A DNA stretch of 64,000 nucleotides from PALSA-607 sp036501485 (GCA_036501485.1 DASYAG010000120.1:1-64000), one strand, 5' to 3'; numbered from the stretch's first letter, positions 42,124 through 51,781 are shown. The notes: generated by a model from the letters alone, not told the origin. Program-made: numbers and translations.

Positions 42124-44244
42124 CTACCCGCCGAGCGACGGCGGTACCGACAGCGATGTGACGGGGTGACCCGCGGCGTCGAGCAGCTGCACGTGTGCCA
42201 CGACCCCGAGCGCGCCGGCCCCGTCGTCGTTCGGGTCCGAAGGTGGGCTCGGCACCAGGAAGCTGGCGAACCCCGTCGAACTGAAGACGATCGGTTTCGA
42301 GTTCTGGCCGTCGCCAAGCAACTCGACCCTGCTCGCACCGGTCGTGCCAGCTGCAGAAATCACCCCGAGCCGGGTGCCATCGACTGCGCGATAGGCGAAG
42401 GCGACCGGAACGTCGGGCGCGGCCGAATCCACTAAATACTCCGCGTGATCTCCAGGTGCGGCTCCGCTCCACTCGACGATCAGCAAGTCGTACGCCTTCG
42501 TCTTCACTCGCAGGACCACGAGCTTCGTGCCCGCGACGTCGGTTCCGGCCCACAGCACCACGGGGCGGGCGGCAACAATCGGGTTCGATCCCTCCCACGC
42601 CGCGGCCTCGGTCAGCGCATCGGCGAGCAACGTCGAGTCTGGGTGACCCTGCACGATTGCTGGTGTCGGCAACGGCGCCGCTGGCGGACCATCGCTGGTC
42701 ACCGATCCGGTGAACTGCGGCCTCAGCTGAATGTCGGGCGCGTCCTTGATCGTGTAGGTCGACGACCCGACGGTCACATCGATGACGAAGCTCGCCGCCG
42801 TGGCGCCCGCTGTCATGTCCTTCACCGCGATGCCGTTCTGGTAGGGCAGCGCCGTGAACCCGGTGCCAACGCTCGGGTCATCGAAGTCGAAGTCGGCGAT
42901 CTGAATTCCCGTCGTGTCGGGCGGCGCGATCACCACGTACTCCTCGTGTCCGCTGGTGTCGATCAAGCCGTCGGCCAGGATGCTGTCGGGCAGCAGGCTG
43001 CCGCCGTAGCTGGTGGCGCCCTCGACCAAGTTGTCGGAGCCGACCGGACCGTAGAACCACGACTGGATAACCCCGTTTATCGAGTTCGAGGTCACGTAGG
43101 CGATCCGCATTGTCGGTGTGTCCGTAGCGAGTAGCACCTGCACCTGACCGCTCGCGTCGGCGTGCACAGTCGTGAAGTACGACTTCAAGTGAGCGAGCAG
43201 CACCGTGTCTTTCGCTGCCGTGCCCCTCGTCGCCCATGGCACGACGAGAACCGGCACGGCGCGCGCTGCCGGCACTGGCGCGAATGGCCCTTGCGACGAG
43301 AGGCTGCCGGTAAAGGTTGGCGATGGTCCTGTCCGCACCAGCGCCGGCGCACCGCTTCGCGCCGCCGACGCGGCCGCAGCTGCCGCGGTGGCCTTGGTCG
43401 GTTGCGATGCCTGCACGGCGAGCACAAAACCGGCCACCACAACGGCCAGCACCGCGGCGACAGCAACGATCGCTCGTCGGCCCAGACGTTGCGCCCGCGC
43501 CACCACTGCGGGATAAGGATCGATGACCCGGGACGACGACAATGCACGTTCGCGCAACGTGTCGGCAAGCACATCGGCGAACCGGCGCTCACGCATGTTC
43601 GCGAATGAGGCCGCGACAGTCGGGTCGGCGGCGAGCGACACCCGCAGTTGAACCACAGCTGCTGCGGCGATGAGATCTTGTCTTCGCAGCGAACCAAACG
43701 ACTCAGGGACGCTGAGACCGGCCAGCCTCCTCGACGCAACCGAGGGGTCGGCGAACACCAACGGAACACGCTGGCGCGGCTTCAGGTTCTGCCAGGCCCT
43801 CCACATGCCGTCGTGGAGCACCTCGACATCAACTGCATCGTCGACAGCACTATCGAGACTGCTGTCGACTGTCTGCATCGACACATCGGCTGCGACCTCA
43901 GCCCCAGCGACCGGACGTCGAAACGCGTCGTGATTCACGGTTGCCGCAGCCGCCCCGACGAGTACGTCGTCGGCGTCGTCAGAACGCTCAGCAGTGGCGT
44001 GGCCGTGCGGGCGGAACTGGCGCCGATTCGGCAATGCGGAGAGCAGCGCGTCGACGGCAAGTGGCTCGGGCGCGCCTGTTGTCTCGGCGTCGCGCCACTG
44101 CCGCCGGACCCGAGCAAGTGCGTCGGCGCTCAGCACAGCCGGATCGCTGGACGCGCCCGCCGTCAGCAGGAACGCGAGCCGCGTGAGCGGGTCGGCAAAG
44201 CCGACGACGAACTCCCGGAACTCCTTCTCCACGCTCGCCATCAC
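42124..44244 (-). CDS. Membrane-tethered protein with ECF-sigma-like N-terminal domain (copy 2)
   Basis: A 706-residue protein. Residues 8-30 (EFREFVVGFADPLTRLAFLLTAG) resemble region 2 of SigE-family sigma factors, and 149-200 (WRAWQNLKPRQRVPLVFADPSVASRRLAGL) resemble region 4, but the -10 and -35 recognition parts are degenerate and an Asp/Ala-rich insert separates them. One membrane helix follows (about 258-278), then an outer domain of about 420 residues with PWATRGTAAKD, GQVQVLLATDTPTMRIAYVT and WFYGPVGSDNLVEG. It is a paralogue of the gene just upstream. GTG start with GAGGGA seven bases upstream. I know no characterised relative; the role may be signal transduction across the membrane. 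Confidence 0.75.
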   Translation of the reverse strand: MMASVEKEFREFVVGFADPLTRLAFLLTAGASSDPAVLSADALARVRRQWRDAETTGAPEPLAVDALLSALPNRRQFRPHGHATAERSDDADDVLVGAAAATVNHDAFRRPVAGAEVAADVSMQTVDSSLDSAVDDAVDVEVLHDGMWRAWQNLKPRQRVPLVFADPSVASRRLAGLSVPESFGSLRRQDLIAAAAVVQLRVSLAADPTVAASFANMRERRFADVLADTLRERALSSSRVIDPYPAVVARAQRLGRRAIVAVAAVLAVVVAGFVLAVQASQPTKATAAAAAASAARSGAPALVRTGPSPTFTGSLSSQGPFAPVPAARAVPVLVVPWATRGTAAKDTVLLAHLKSYFTTVHADASGQVQVLLATDTPTMRIAYVTSNSINGVIQSWFYGPVGSDNLVEGATSYGGSLLPDSILADGLIDTSGHEEYVVIAPPDTTGIQIADFDFDDPSVGTGFTALPYQNGIAVKDMTAGATAASFVIDVTVGSSTYTIKDAPDIQLRPQFTGSVTSDGPPAAPLPTPAIVQGHPDSTLLADALTEAAAWEGSNPIVAARPVVLWAGTDVAGTKLVVLRVKTKAYDLLIVEWSGAAPGDHAEYLVDSAAPDVPVAFAYRAVDGTRLGVISAAGTTGASRVELLGDGQNSKPIVFSSTGFASFLVPSPPSDPNDDGAGALGVVAHVQLLDAAGHPVTSLSVPPSLGG

Positions 44245-44256
44245 TACAGCGTCCCT

Positions 44257-46146
44257 CTACAAGATCGCGATCGGAATGGTTTTGACAACGTTGCCACCCG
44301 GGCCAAGCAGCTCCACAGCCAGGCCCGGGTACGTGAACCACGTGTCGTCGGTCACGAGGAAGCTGGTGAACCCGGTGCCGTCCAGCGGCGACGAGGCCAG
44401 CTGCTTCCCTTGAAACGTGAGTGCGGCAGCCGAGTCGCCTGGTGCTCCGAGAACCCCAACTCGCGGATCGCCAGACCCGGCGTAGCTGAACGCCATCGGC
44501 GCGTCAGGTGTGCTCGGATCCGCGATGTCTTCGGTCTCTTGGCGGGGCACGCCCGTGCGGTCTTCCGAGCTGACCAACAACACGTCAGAAAGCTCCACCT
44601 TCATCCGGACGACCACAATGCGGTTGGCGGCTTGGTCGGTACCACCCCACAGCACCTTCATCTGCACGTAATTGGCCGGGCCGTCTTCCCTCGCCATCAG
44701 TGCGGCGTCGTTCGCCGCCTGCGCGAGTACCTGTGGGGCTGGATTTCCTCGCTCGGCGGCGAACGACGGCACCCCCTGCGGCTCAAAGGGTGCACTCGCA
44801 CCCTCGAACGTCGGGCCGAGCGCGAGGGTTTGCATCCCCTGGCTCATCACATCGGATTGCCCGACTCGCGCCACCACGCTGAGCGACGCAATGCTGCCGG
44901 TCGGGACGGCTTTGACGGCGATGCCCGCGGTCTCACGCAAGGGCGATGACGTCGATGTCGTGGTGGCGGTGTCGGCAGTGATCACCGACATCTTGCGGGT
45001 GTCAGGCGGCGCGAGCACCACAAGCTGGGTGTGCCCCTGCGCGTCGGCGAGACCGGTCGCGAGGATCTCGGTACGGGCGTCCAGACCGCCGCCGTATTGC
45101 ACGACGCCCTCGACGAGGTCGCCCGACCCGACCGGGCCGTAGAACCACGACTCGAGCACGCCGGTCGGCGACTTGGCCGTGACATACGCGATTCGGTACG
45201 TCGAGGTGTCGGTGATCAGCAACACCTGCACTTGGCCCGTGGTTTCCGGGTGGGCGTACAAAAACGCCGCCTTCAGCTTCGTGATCAGCGCGGCGTCTTT
45301 GGCTGCAGTACCGCGCGTCGGCCACGCGACCACTGGTCCTCTGTCGCTGACTGAATCCGCCAGCGTCGAGGCGGAGACCGGTGGAACGTGGCCCTTCTTC
45401 GGTGCCGATGCCCGGATGGCGACCGCACCCACAGCGACCACGACGACGACCGAGGCAGCAACCGCACCGAGTGCCCGCAGCCGCATCCGCGACGCCCGTT
45501 GCCGGATGCGCAAATAGGGGTCGATCAGTGCGGGCGCCGCCGCCGCCTGCTCGCGCAACGCGTCGCGCACGACCGCAGCGAGTTGCGCATCAGCAGTGAA
45601 GCCGACCCGACTGCGCATGCCTGGATCGGAAGCGACCGCCTGCCGAAGACATCGCCACGCGTCGTCAGCGACAGCCGAAGCTCGTCGGGCCGCCCGCGAC
45701 GACTGCGGAATCTCGATGCCGCCCAACCGTCGGGCCGCAACCGACGCATCGTCGAGCAGCAACGGCACGCGTTGGCGCGGGGCCAGCGTCTTCCATGCGG
45801 TCCACGCCGCCGCACGGAGCAGGCCCGCGTCAATCTCGTCGTCCGGCAACTGACCAGACGCGGGGACGCCGAGTGTTACAGGTCGTGCGGTGCCGTCGCG
45901 GTCCGCGACGGCAGCCCTACTGCGGCGCGAACGCGGGAGTGCCGATACAAGCCTTTCGATCGCGAGCGGTTCCGGCGCTCCGGTAGCTTCGGCGTCGTCC
46001 CATCGCTGGCGAACGGCGGCAAGCGCCGCAACGGTAATGTCGACGGAGTCGAGCTCGGTACCCGCACTGAGCAGGAATGCGAACCTCGCGAGCGGGTCAG
46101 CACAGCCAGCGACGAAGTCGCGGAACTCCTGCTCCGAGCGCGTCAC
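44257..46146 (-). CDS. Membrane-tethered protein with ECF-sigma-like N-terminal domain (copy 1)
   Basis: A 629-residue paralogue of the gene at 42124-44244. N-terminus EFRDFVAGCADPLARFAFLLSAG (7-29) looks like sigma region 2; AWKTLAPRQRVPLLLDDASVAARRLGGIEIPQSSRAARR (117-155) looks like region 4. Membrane helix about 226-246; outer domain 247-629 with WPTRGTAAKDAALI, GQVQVLLITDTSTYRIAYVT and WFYGPVGSGDLVEG. GTG 46146 was chosen because the sigma-like similarity starts right there; the longer frame overlaps the dehydrogenase gene. Seven bases separate it from the dehydrogenase stop and 12 from copy 2, so the three form an operon running toward ilvD. Confidence 0.75.
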   Translation of the reverse strand: MTRSEQEFRDFVAGCADPLARFAFLLSAGTELDSVDITVAALAAVRQRWDDAEATGAPEPLAIERLVSALPRSRRSRAAVADRDGTARPVTLGVPASGQLPDDEIDAGLLRAAAWTAWKTLAPRQRVPLLLDDASVAARRLGGIEIPQSSRAARRASAVADDAWRCLRQAVASDPGMRSRVGFTADAQLAAVVRDALREQAAAAPALIDPYLRIRQRASRMRLRALGAVAASVVVVVAVGAVAIRASAPKKGHVPPVSASTLADSVSDRGPVVAWPTRGTAAKDAALITKLKAAFLYAHPETTGQVQVLLITDTSTYRIAYVTAKSPTGVLESWFYGPVGSGDLVEGVVQYGGGLDARTEILATGLADAQGHTQLVVLAPPDTRKMSVITADTATTTSTSSPLRETAGIAVKAVPTGSIASLSVVARVGQSDVMSQGMQTLALGPTFEGASAPFEPQGVPSFAAERGNPAPQVLAQAANDAALMAREDGPANYVQMKVLWGGTDQAANRIVVVRMKVELSDVLLVSSEDRTGVPRQETEDIADPSTPDAPMAFSYAGSGDPRVGVLGAPGDSAAALTFQGKQLASSPLDGTGFTSFLVTDDTWFTYPGLAVELLGPGGNVVKTIPIAIL

Positions 46147-46153
46147 GATGCGG

Positions 46154-47089
46154 CTAGGCCCCGACGGCAATCGTCGAAGCAGGCCCTGCCACGACGCTGT
46201 CGACCGGCTCCCCGGCGACGAACTTGGCAACCTGCGCGCGGACCAAGCGAGCGGCCCTGGGCAGGAATGCGGATGAGTTGCCGCCGACATGCGGCGAGAT
46301 CAGGACGCCGGGCGCGCTCCACAGCGGATGATCGCTCGGCAGCGGTTCGGGGTCGGTGACGTCGAGCGCCGCGCGGAGCCGACCGCTCTGCAGTTCTGCG
46401 ACCAGCGCATCGGTGTCGACGACCCCGCCGCGTGCAACGTTGACCAGCAACGCGCCGTCCCGCATGGTGGCCAGGAATCGACCGTCAACCAGGTGTCGCG
46501 TCGCGGGCGTCAGTGGCGTGATGACGATGACCACATCGGCTTGCGGCAGCAGCTCGGGCAACTCGTCGACACCGTGGACGCCACCGGGCCGAGCTCTGCT
46601 TGCGACGCGGATCAGGTTCACCTCGAACGGTATGAGGCGCGCTTCGATTGACTCCCCGATCGAGCCGTAGCCCAAGATCAGCACGGTCTTGTCGGCGAGC
46701 GCGGGGTAGTCAGCGTGCACCCATTGCCCATGTTGCTGAGCAAGAACGAAGTCGGGAATTCCGCGCAGCGACGACAGCGTCAACGTCAACGCCAACTCGG
46801 CGGTACTTGAGTTGTGCACGCCGCCCGCGTTGCACACGGTGATGCCGTCCGGCACGTACTGCAACACGTGCTCATAGCCGGCGGTCAACAGCTGCAGGAC
46901 CCGCAGCGACTTCATTTCGCGAACGATCTCGAGCGATGCGACGGAGAAGGTGTACGGCGCGACATAGAACTCGACCTCGCCAACAGTGTCGGGGGGCGGC
47001 CCTTCACCGGTGTAGACGTCGACGTCAATCTCCGGGCTCAGCTTCTCGACGTCCGCTACCCAATCGGAGTACGGGACCCACACGCGCAC
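46154..47089 (-). CDS. D-isomer-specific 2-hydroxyacid dehydrogenase
   Basis: A 311-residue NAD-dependent dehydrogenase. The Rossmann motif is ILGYGSIGESIEA; catalytic residues are the Arg of NVARGGVVD, the Glu of VTDPEPLPSDH and the His of ISPHVGG. It lacks the extra domains of SerA. Such enzymes reduce glyoxylate, hydroxypyruvate or other 2-oxo acids; the specific substrate is unknown. GTG 47089 has GGAGG four bases upstream. First gene of the operon with the two sigma-like membrane proteins. Confidence 0.92.
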   Translation of the reverse strand: MRVWVPYSDWVADVEKLSPEIDVDVYTGEGPPPDTVGEVEFYVAPYTFSVASLEIVREMKSLRVLQLLTAGYEHVLQYVPDGITVCNAGGVHNSSTAELALTLTLSSLRGIPDFVLAQQHGQWVHADYPALADKTVLILGYGSIGESIEARLIPFEVNLIRVASRARPGGVHGVDELPELLPQADVVIVITPLTPATRHLVDGRFLATMRDGALLVNVARGGVVDTDALVAELQSGRLRAALDVTDPEPLPSDHPLWSAPGVLISPHVGGNSSAFLPRAARLVRAQVAKFVAGEPVDSVVAGPASTIAVGA

Positions 47090-47281
47090 GATTCCTCCAC
47101 CCGACCGCGGCCGTATTAGCCCTCGGGCGAGGGGACGGACCGCACGTGGCGATTGTCCCCCGCCCGAGAGCGTTCGCGTCGCCAGGCTGGTTCGGTTCAC
47201 GTTGCCCATCACACGTGGCGAACGGCGTCTCGGTTCGGATCGGGCTCTCCGAGTTCGCCGCCTACCTGCCAGAGCGGCGTT

Positions 47282-48073
47282 CTAGGCCAGCAGGGCGATA
47301 CCGGTAGCGGCGGAGACGACGGCGCTCAGCAGGACAAAGGCCGCCATGTGGTGTCGCACGCGCGCCGGGAGTCCGCTCCCGGCGCGACCGGTGTAGATCG
47401 TGAACGCGAAGATCGCCAGCAGGACGCCGCTGGCGAAATCTGACGGGCCTACGACGACAACGCCGAATCCGACTGCCACACCGATTCCGATCGCGACCAG
47501 AGTCGCGATCATGAACCCCACTCCGCTGCCTTGCCGATCGCGCTGAAGCAGCGAGGGCACGAACCCCGCGAGCAACAGCAGGACGAGCGGGACTGTTACC
47601 ACGAATAGCGCAAGAGTGGGGATCGACAGCACGGCGCGCAGGGTGCCGTGGCTGGCGTACACGCCAACTAAGCCTGCGACGCACGCGACCACAAGAATCG
47701 GTGCCGCGATGACGCAGCCGCGGCTGATCGAGAAGTTCTTGTTGAGTTCAACCATCGGGCCGTCATCTTCGACAGCCGTTGGATCCTCGACTTCGCGCGC
47801 TTCCTCTCGGCTATGCCGAGTGGCCCAACAGGTGCATGAGTCCTTGCGCGCGTCGGGGTTGGCGACTGTGTGTTCATTCGCGGTCGGCGCGGCCGGACAG
47901 CCCGCGTGGCAATCGCACGTACAGACACGCAGCACGTTCTCGGGGTGCGCCGTCAACAGGCCGTCGTCGACAACGTCCTCGACAAGGTGGACGCAGTCAT
48001 CGTGGTGCCCGTGGTGACACGACGACATGAGCTCCGTGATGACCCGGCAGCCCCCGTGCTGCTTTTCGGGCAC
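47282..48073 (-). CDS. Membrane protein with Cys/His-rich N-terminal domain
   Basis: A 263-residue protein. The first 85 residues are rich in Cys and His (CHHGHHDDCVHL, CTCDCHAGC, CTCW), suggesting one or more metal sites. Four hydrophobic segments follow: VIAAPILVVACVAGLVGVY, VLSIPTLALFVVTVPLVLLLLAG, FMIATLVAIGIGVAVGFGVVVVG and a C-terminal pair around ASGVLLAIFAFTIY and MAAFVLLSAVVSAATGIALL. GTG start with AGGG eight bases upstream. I do not recognise the domain. A metal or redox-sensing membrane protein is one guess. Confidence 0.65.
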   Translation of the reverse strand: MPEKQHGGCRVITELMSSCHHGHHDDCVHLVEDVVDDGLLTAHPENVLRVCTCDCHAGCPAAPTANEHTVANPDARKDSCTCWATRHSREEAREVEDPTAVEDDGPMVELNKNFSISRGCVIAAPILVVACVAGLVGVYASHGTLRAVLSIPTLALFVVTVPLVLLLLAGFVPSLLQRDRQGSGVGFMIATLVAIGIGVAVGFGVVVVGPSDFASGVLLAIFAFTIYTGRAGSGLPARVRHHMAAFVLLSAVVSAATGIALLA

Positions 48074-48101
48074 GGTCAGACCCTAGCCGGTCTTGTAGCG
48101 C

Positions 48102-48734
48102 TCACGTTCTTGAGAAGGGCGGCTGCGCTGCAGGGGGTTTGAGCAACATGGCCGCGACGGCGAACACAAGAATCGCGAGGAGACACGCAAGCGCGTACCA
48201 CGGTCGTCCGTCGTACAGCCAAGCGTCGCGTGCAAAGGGCGAGACCCTTGAGGCGTTCGCCCGCACGTCGGCGAAGTATTCGGCGACCGCGCCGACGCAC
48301 AGTAGGGCCACGAAGGGCACCGCGCGCGCTCGCGCGGATCTGCCGTGGCCACGCAACTCTGACGAGCCGATCGAACTAGCGGGGATCAGGAACGCGAAGG
48401 AGCAGAACCAGATCGCGCTGAGAAGTAACTGGCCGGCAATCGAGAGCGGAGTGCGAAAACTGTGGCGCGCGTGCATCGCGTGACTGAGCGCTGTGAGAAC
48501 GGCGATCTGGTACAAGCCGTGGAGCAGTCCGACGGCGCTCGAGAGTCCGACTAGAACGGTCGCAACACGTCGTCGGCGGAGTCCGCGTTGCGTCGGGTGC
48601 CACCACTGGTATCCGGCTGGGGCGGGAGGCCAATGAGGGTCCGGCCGCCAGCCCAGGGGCGGCGACCATCCCTGCGGAGGGGGCGGCCATCCAGGTGGCG
48701 GCGTCCAGGCAAAGCTCGGCTGGGTGTTACTCAC
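48102..48734 (-). CDS. Four-helix membrane protein with Trp-Pro repeat N-terminus
   Basis: A 210-residue protein whose first 47 residues are a Pro/Trp repeat (PPPGWPPPPQGW, WRPDPHWPPAPAGYQWW), followed by a basic segment (RGLRRRR) and about four hydrophobic helices. The repeat is cytoplasmic if the positive-inside rule holds. A very similar repeat opens the protein at 61605-62513. GTG start, ribosome site weak. Unknown function; the repeat may bind other proteins or the actinobacterial growth machinery. Confidence 0.65.
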   Translation of the reverse strand: MSNTQPSFAWTPPPGWPPPPQGWSPPLGWRPDPHWPPAPAGYQWWHPTQRGLRRRRVATVLVGLSSAVGLLHGLYQIAVLTALSHAMHARHSFRTPLSIAGQLLLSAIWFCSFAFLIPASSIGSSELRGHGRSARARAVPFVALLCVGAVAEYFADVRANASRVSPFARDAWLYDGRPWYALACLLAILVFAVAAMLLKPPAAQPPFSRT

Positions 48735-48793
48735 ACCTCATGGTGGAGCGGCGACACTATGCATGCAATGCGCTGGGACAGCTACGCCCGATT

Positions 48794-50287
48794 TCAGCCG
48801 TTCGCGCCGAGCTTCTCCAGGACAAGTTCGCGCACCCGCGCGGCATCCGCCTGGCCTCGGGTCAGCTTCATCACGGCCCCCACCAGGGCACCGGCCGCCG
48901 CGACCTTGCCGTCGCGCACCTTCTGCGCCGCATCCGGATCCGCCGCGATGGCCTCGTCGACGGCAGCACCGAGCGCCCCGTCGTCCGATACGACTGCGAG
49001 ACCGCGTGCGGCGATCACTTCGTCAGGCGATCCCTCGCCAGCGATAACAAGATCGAGCACTTGTCGCGCGAGCTTGTCGTTGACCTTGCCCTCGGCGATC
49101 AACGCAACGATGCGCGCGACCTGCTCCGGAGTCACCGGCAACTCAGAGACCTCGACCGACCGCTCGTTCGCTTGCCGGGCAAGCTCACCCATCCACCACT
49201 TGTACGCATCGCGGGCCGGGACGCGCAGCGCAACCGTCGCCTCGATCGATCCGACCGCACCCGCGTTCAGAGCCGCCTGCATCTCAAGCACCGAGATGCC
49301 CCACTCGTCGCGCAGTCGCCGGCGCCGGTCGAACGGAAGTTCGGGCAGCGTCGCCCGCAACTCTTCGACCCATTCAGCAGGAGGTGCGATCGGCACCAGG
49401 TCTGGTTCGGGGAAGTAGCGGTAGTCCTCCGCCTGCTCCTTGCTTCGACCGGACGTCGTGAGGCCGCTGTCTTCGTGGAAGTGGCGCGTCTCTTGCTTGA
49501 CGCGCCCGCCGCTCGACAGCACGTCGGCCTGACGTTCGATCTCCGAGCGAACCGCGCGCTCGACCGACCGGAGCGAGTTGACGTTCTTCGTTTCGCTACG
49601 AGTTCCCCACTCCGTTGCACCGATCGCGTTGAGCGACAGGTTTACGTCACAACGCAGTGATCCTTCTTCCATGCGAACGTCAGAAACGTTCAACGTCCGC
49701 AAGGTTTCGCGCAGCTCGGTCACGTAGGCGCGAGCGACTTCAGGTGCGAGTGCACCAGTACCGGGAACTGGCTTGGTGACGATCTCGACCAGCGGAATGC
49801 CGGCTCGGTTGTAGTCGACGAGTGAGTGCGTAGCACCATGAATGCGGCCCGTAGATCCGCCGACGTGCAACGACTTTCCGGTGTCTTCCTCGAGGTGCAC
49901 GCGCTCGATTCCGACCCGCACGACTTCACCCTCAACCTCGACGTCGAGGTATCCCTCGATGCACAGCGGTTCGTCGTACTGCGAGATCTGGAAGTTCTTC
50001 GGCATGTCGGGGTAGAAGTAGTTCTTGCGAGCGAATCGGCACCACGACGCGATCGTGCAGTGCAAGGCGAGCCCGATGCGAATCGTCGACTCGATCGCCA
50101 CTGCATTCGTGACGGGCAATGACCCGGGCAGGCCGAGGCAGGTCGGGCAGGTGTGTGTGTTCGGTGCGGCACCGAAGGTGGTTGAGCAGCCGCAGAACAT
50201 CTTCGAGCGGGTGCCGAGTTCGACGTGCGTCTCGAGACCGAAGACCGGCTCGAACTTCGCCAATGCTTCCTCGTAGGCGGTACTCAT
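48794..50287 (-). CDS. gatB: Aspartyl/glutamyl-tRNA(Asn/Gln) amidotransferase subunit B
   Basis: A 497-residue kinase-like subunit that phosphorylates the glutamate on mischarged tRNA-Gln so that GatA-derived ammonia can amidate it. GLETHVELGT is the N-terminal signature; the zinc site is FCGCS ... CPTCLG; the C-terminal YqeY-like tRNA-binding domain covers about residues 350-497. The start overlaps the gatA stop by four bases and has GAGGAGG upstream. Confidence 0.97.
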   Translation of the reverse strand: MSTAYEEALAKFEPVFGLETHVELGTRSKMFCGCSTTFGAAPNTHTCPTCLGLPGSLPVTNAVAIESTIRIGLALHCTIASWCRFARKNYFYPDMPKNFQISQYDEPLCIEGYLDVEVEGEVVRVGIERVHLEEDTGKSLHVGGSTGRIHGATHSLVDYNRAGIPLVEIVTKPVPGTGALAPEVARAYVTELRETLRTLNVSDVRMEEGSLRCDVNLSLNAIGATEWGTRSETKNVNSLRSVERAVRSEIERQADVLSSGGRVKQETRHFHEDSGLTTSGRSKEQAEDYRYFPEPDLVPIAPPAEWVEELRATLPELPFDRRRRLRDEWGISVLEMQAALNAGAVGSIEATVALRVPARDAYKWWMGELARQANERSVEVSELPVTPEQVARIVALIAEGKVNDKLARQVLDLVIAGEGSPDEVIAARGLAVVSDDGALGAAVDEAIAADPDAAQKVRDGKVAAAGALVGAVMKLTRGQADAARVRELVLEKLGANG

Positions 50288-51777
50288 AGCGCGGGCGCCT
50301 CCTCGAGCAGGAGATGCCCGCGACGTGAGTCGAGCGCCCCCTCGAGTGCTGCACCCACGCGGTACAGGCGATCGTCAGCCATCGCCGGCGCCATCACCTG
50401 CAGCCCGACCGGCAACCCGTCGTCCGGTGAGAGTCCGCAGGGCACGGACATCGACGCGTTACCCGCGAGGTTCGACGGGATCGTGTCAAGGTCGGCGAGA
50501 TACATCTTCAACGGGTCGTCGGTGCGTTCGCCGATGCGAAACGCGGTGGTCGGCGTGGTTGGCGAGATCAGCACGTCGAACTGCTCGAAGGCGGCGGTGA
50601 AGTCGCGACTGATGAGTGTGCGCACCTTTTGCGCCGACCCGTAATACGCGTCGTAGTAACCGCTCGACAGCGCGTAAGTGCCGATCATGATGCGTCGCTT
50701 GACCTCAGGCCCGAAGCCGGCAGCGCGCGTTATCGCCATGACTTCTTCTGCGCTGCGGGTGCCGTCGTCGCCGATCCGCAGCCCGTAGCGCATCGCGTCG
50801 AATCGCGCGAGGTTCGACGAGCATTCGCTGGGGGCAATCAGGTAATACGCGGGCATTGCGTAGTCGAAGTGCGGGCAGCTCACCTCACCGACCGACGCGC
50901 CGAGTTCACCAAGTAACGCCACCGCTTCTGAGAATCTTTGCCGCACGCCGTTGTCGTATCCGTCGCCATTCAGCTCGCGCACGACACCGATCCGAAGCCC
51001 TCGAACATCGGCCTGCAATGCGGCTGCGACGACATCGGGCACCGGCGCGTCGATCGATGTCGAATCCATCGGGTCGTGACCGGCGATCGCGGCGTGCAGC
51101 AGTGCCGCGTCATAGACATTGCGCGCGAACGGGCCGGCTTGGTCGAGCGACGACGAGAACGCGATCAGTCCGTAGCGCGACACTCCCCCGTACGTCGGCT
51201 TCACCCCGACGATGCCCGTGACTGCGGCAGGCTGGCGGATCGAACCGCCGGTGTCGGTGCCGATAGCGAGCGGCGCTTCGTAAGAGGCAACAGCGGCACT
51301 CGAGCCGCCCGACGAGCCACCCGGAATCCGATCGAGATCCCACGGATTGTGCGTCACGCCGTATGCCGAGTTCTCCGTCGAAGAACCCATCGCAAACTCG
51401 TCCATGTTCGTCTTGCCGAGGATGACCACATCGGCCGCACGCAACTTCTTCACCACGGTCGAGTCGTATGGCGGCCGCCAGCCTTCGAGAATCTTCGAGC
51501 CGCAAGTCGTCGGCACGCCGTTCATCGTGAGCACGTCTTTCAATGCGAGCGGGACACCGGCCAGCGGGCCGAGGTGATGACCTGCGGCTCGCTTGGCGTC
51601 GACAGCGGCAGCGGCGGCCAAGGCGCCTTCGGTGTCTACGTGCAGAAACGCGTTCAGGCTGCCGTCGACAGCAGCGATCCGGTCGAGGTGCGCGGCCGTC
51701 AGCTCGACGGCGGACACCTCGCCCGAGGCGATCAAACCCGCGGCCTGGGCAGCACTGAGCCTGGTGAGCTCGGTCAC
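50284..51777 (-). CDS. gatA: Aspartyl/glutamyl-tRNA(Asn/Gln) amidotransferase subunit A
   Basis: A 497-residue amidase-signature enzyme that releases ammonia from glutamine. The Ser-cisSer-Lys triad is visible: Lys in VPLALKDVLT, the cis-Ser in GGSSGGSSAAVA and the nucleophile Ser in TDTGGSIRQPA. GTG start with GGAG seven bases upstream, four bases after the gatC stop. Confidence 0.97.
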   Translation of the reverse strand: MTELTRLSAAQAAGLIASGEVSAVELTAAHLDRIAAVDGSLNAFLHVDTEGALAAAAAVDAKRAAGHHLGPLAGVPLALKDVLTMNGVPTTCGSKILEGWRPPYDSTVVKKLRAADVVILGKTNMDEFAMGSSTENSAYGVTHNPWDLDRIPGGSSGGSSAAVASYEAPLAIGTDTGGSIRQPAAVTGIVGVKPTYGGVSRYGLIAFSSSLDQAGPFARNVYDAALLHAAIAGHDPMDSTSIDAPVPDVVAAALQADVRGLRIGVVRELNGDGYDNGVRQRFSEAVALLGELGASVGEVSCPHFDYAMPAYYLIAPSECSSNLARFDAMRYGLRIGDDGTRSAEEVMAITRAAGFGPEVKRRIMIGTYALSSGYYDAYYGSAQKVRTLISRDFTAAFEQFDVLISPTTPTTAFRIGERTDDPLKMYLADLDTIPSNLAGNASMSVPCGLSPDDGLPVGLQVMAPAMADDRLYRVGAALEGALDSRRGHLLLEEAPAL

Positions 51778-51781
51778 CGGA

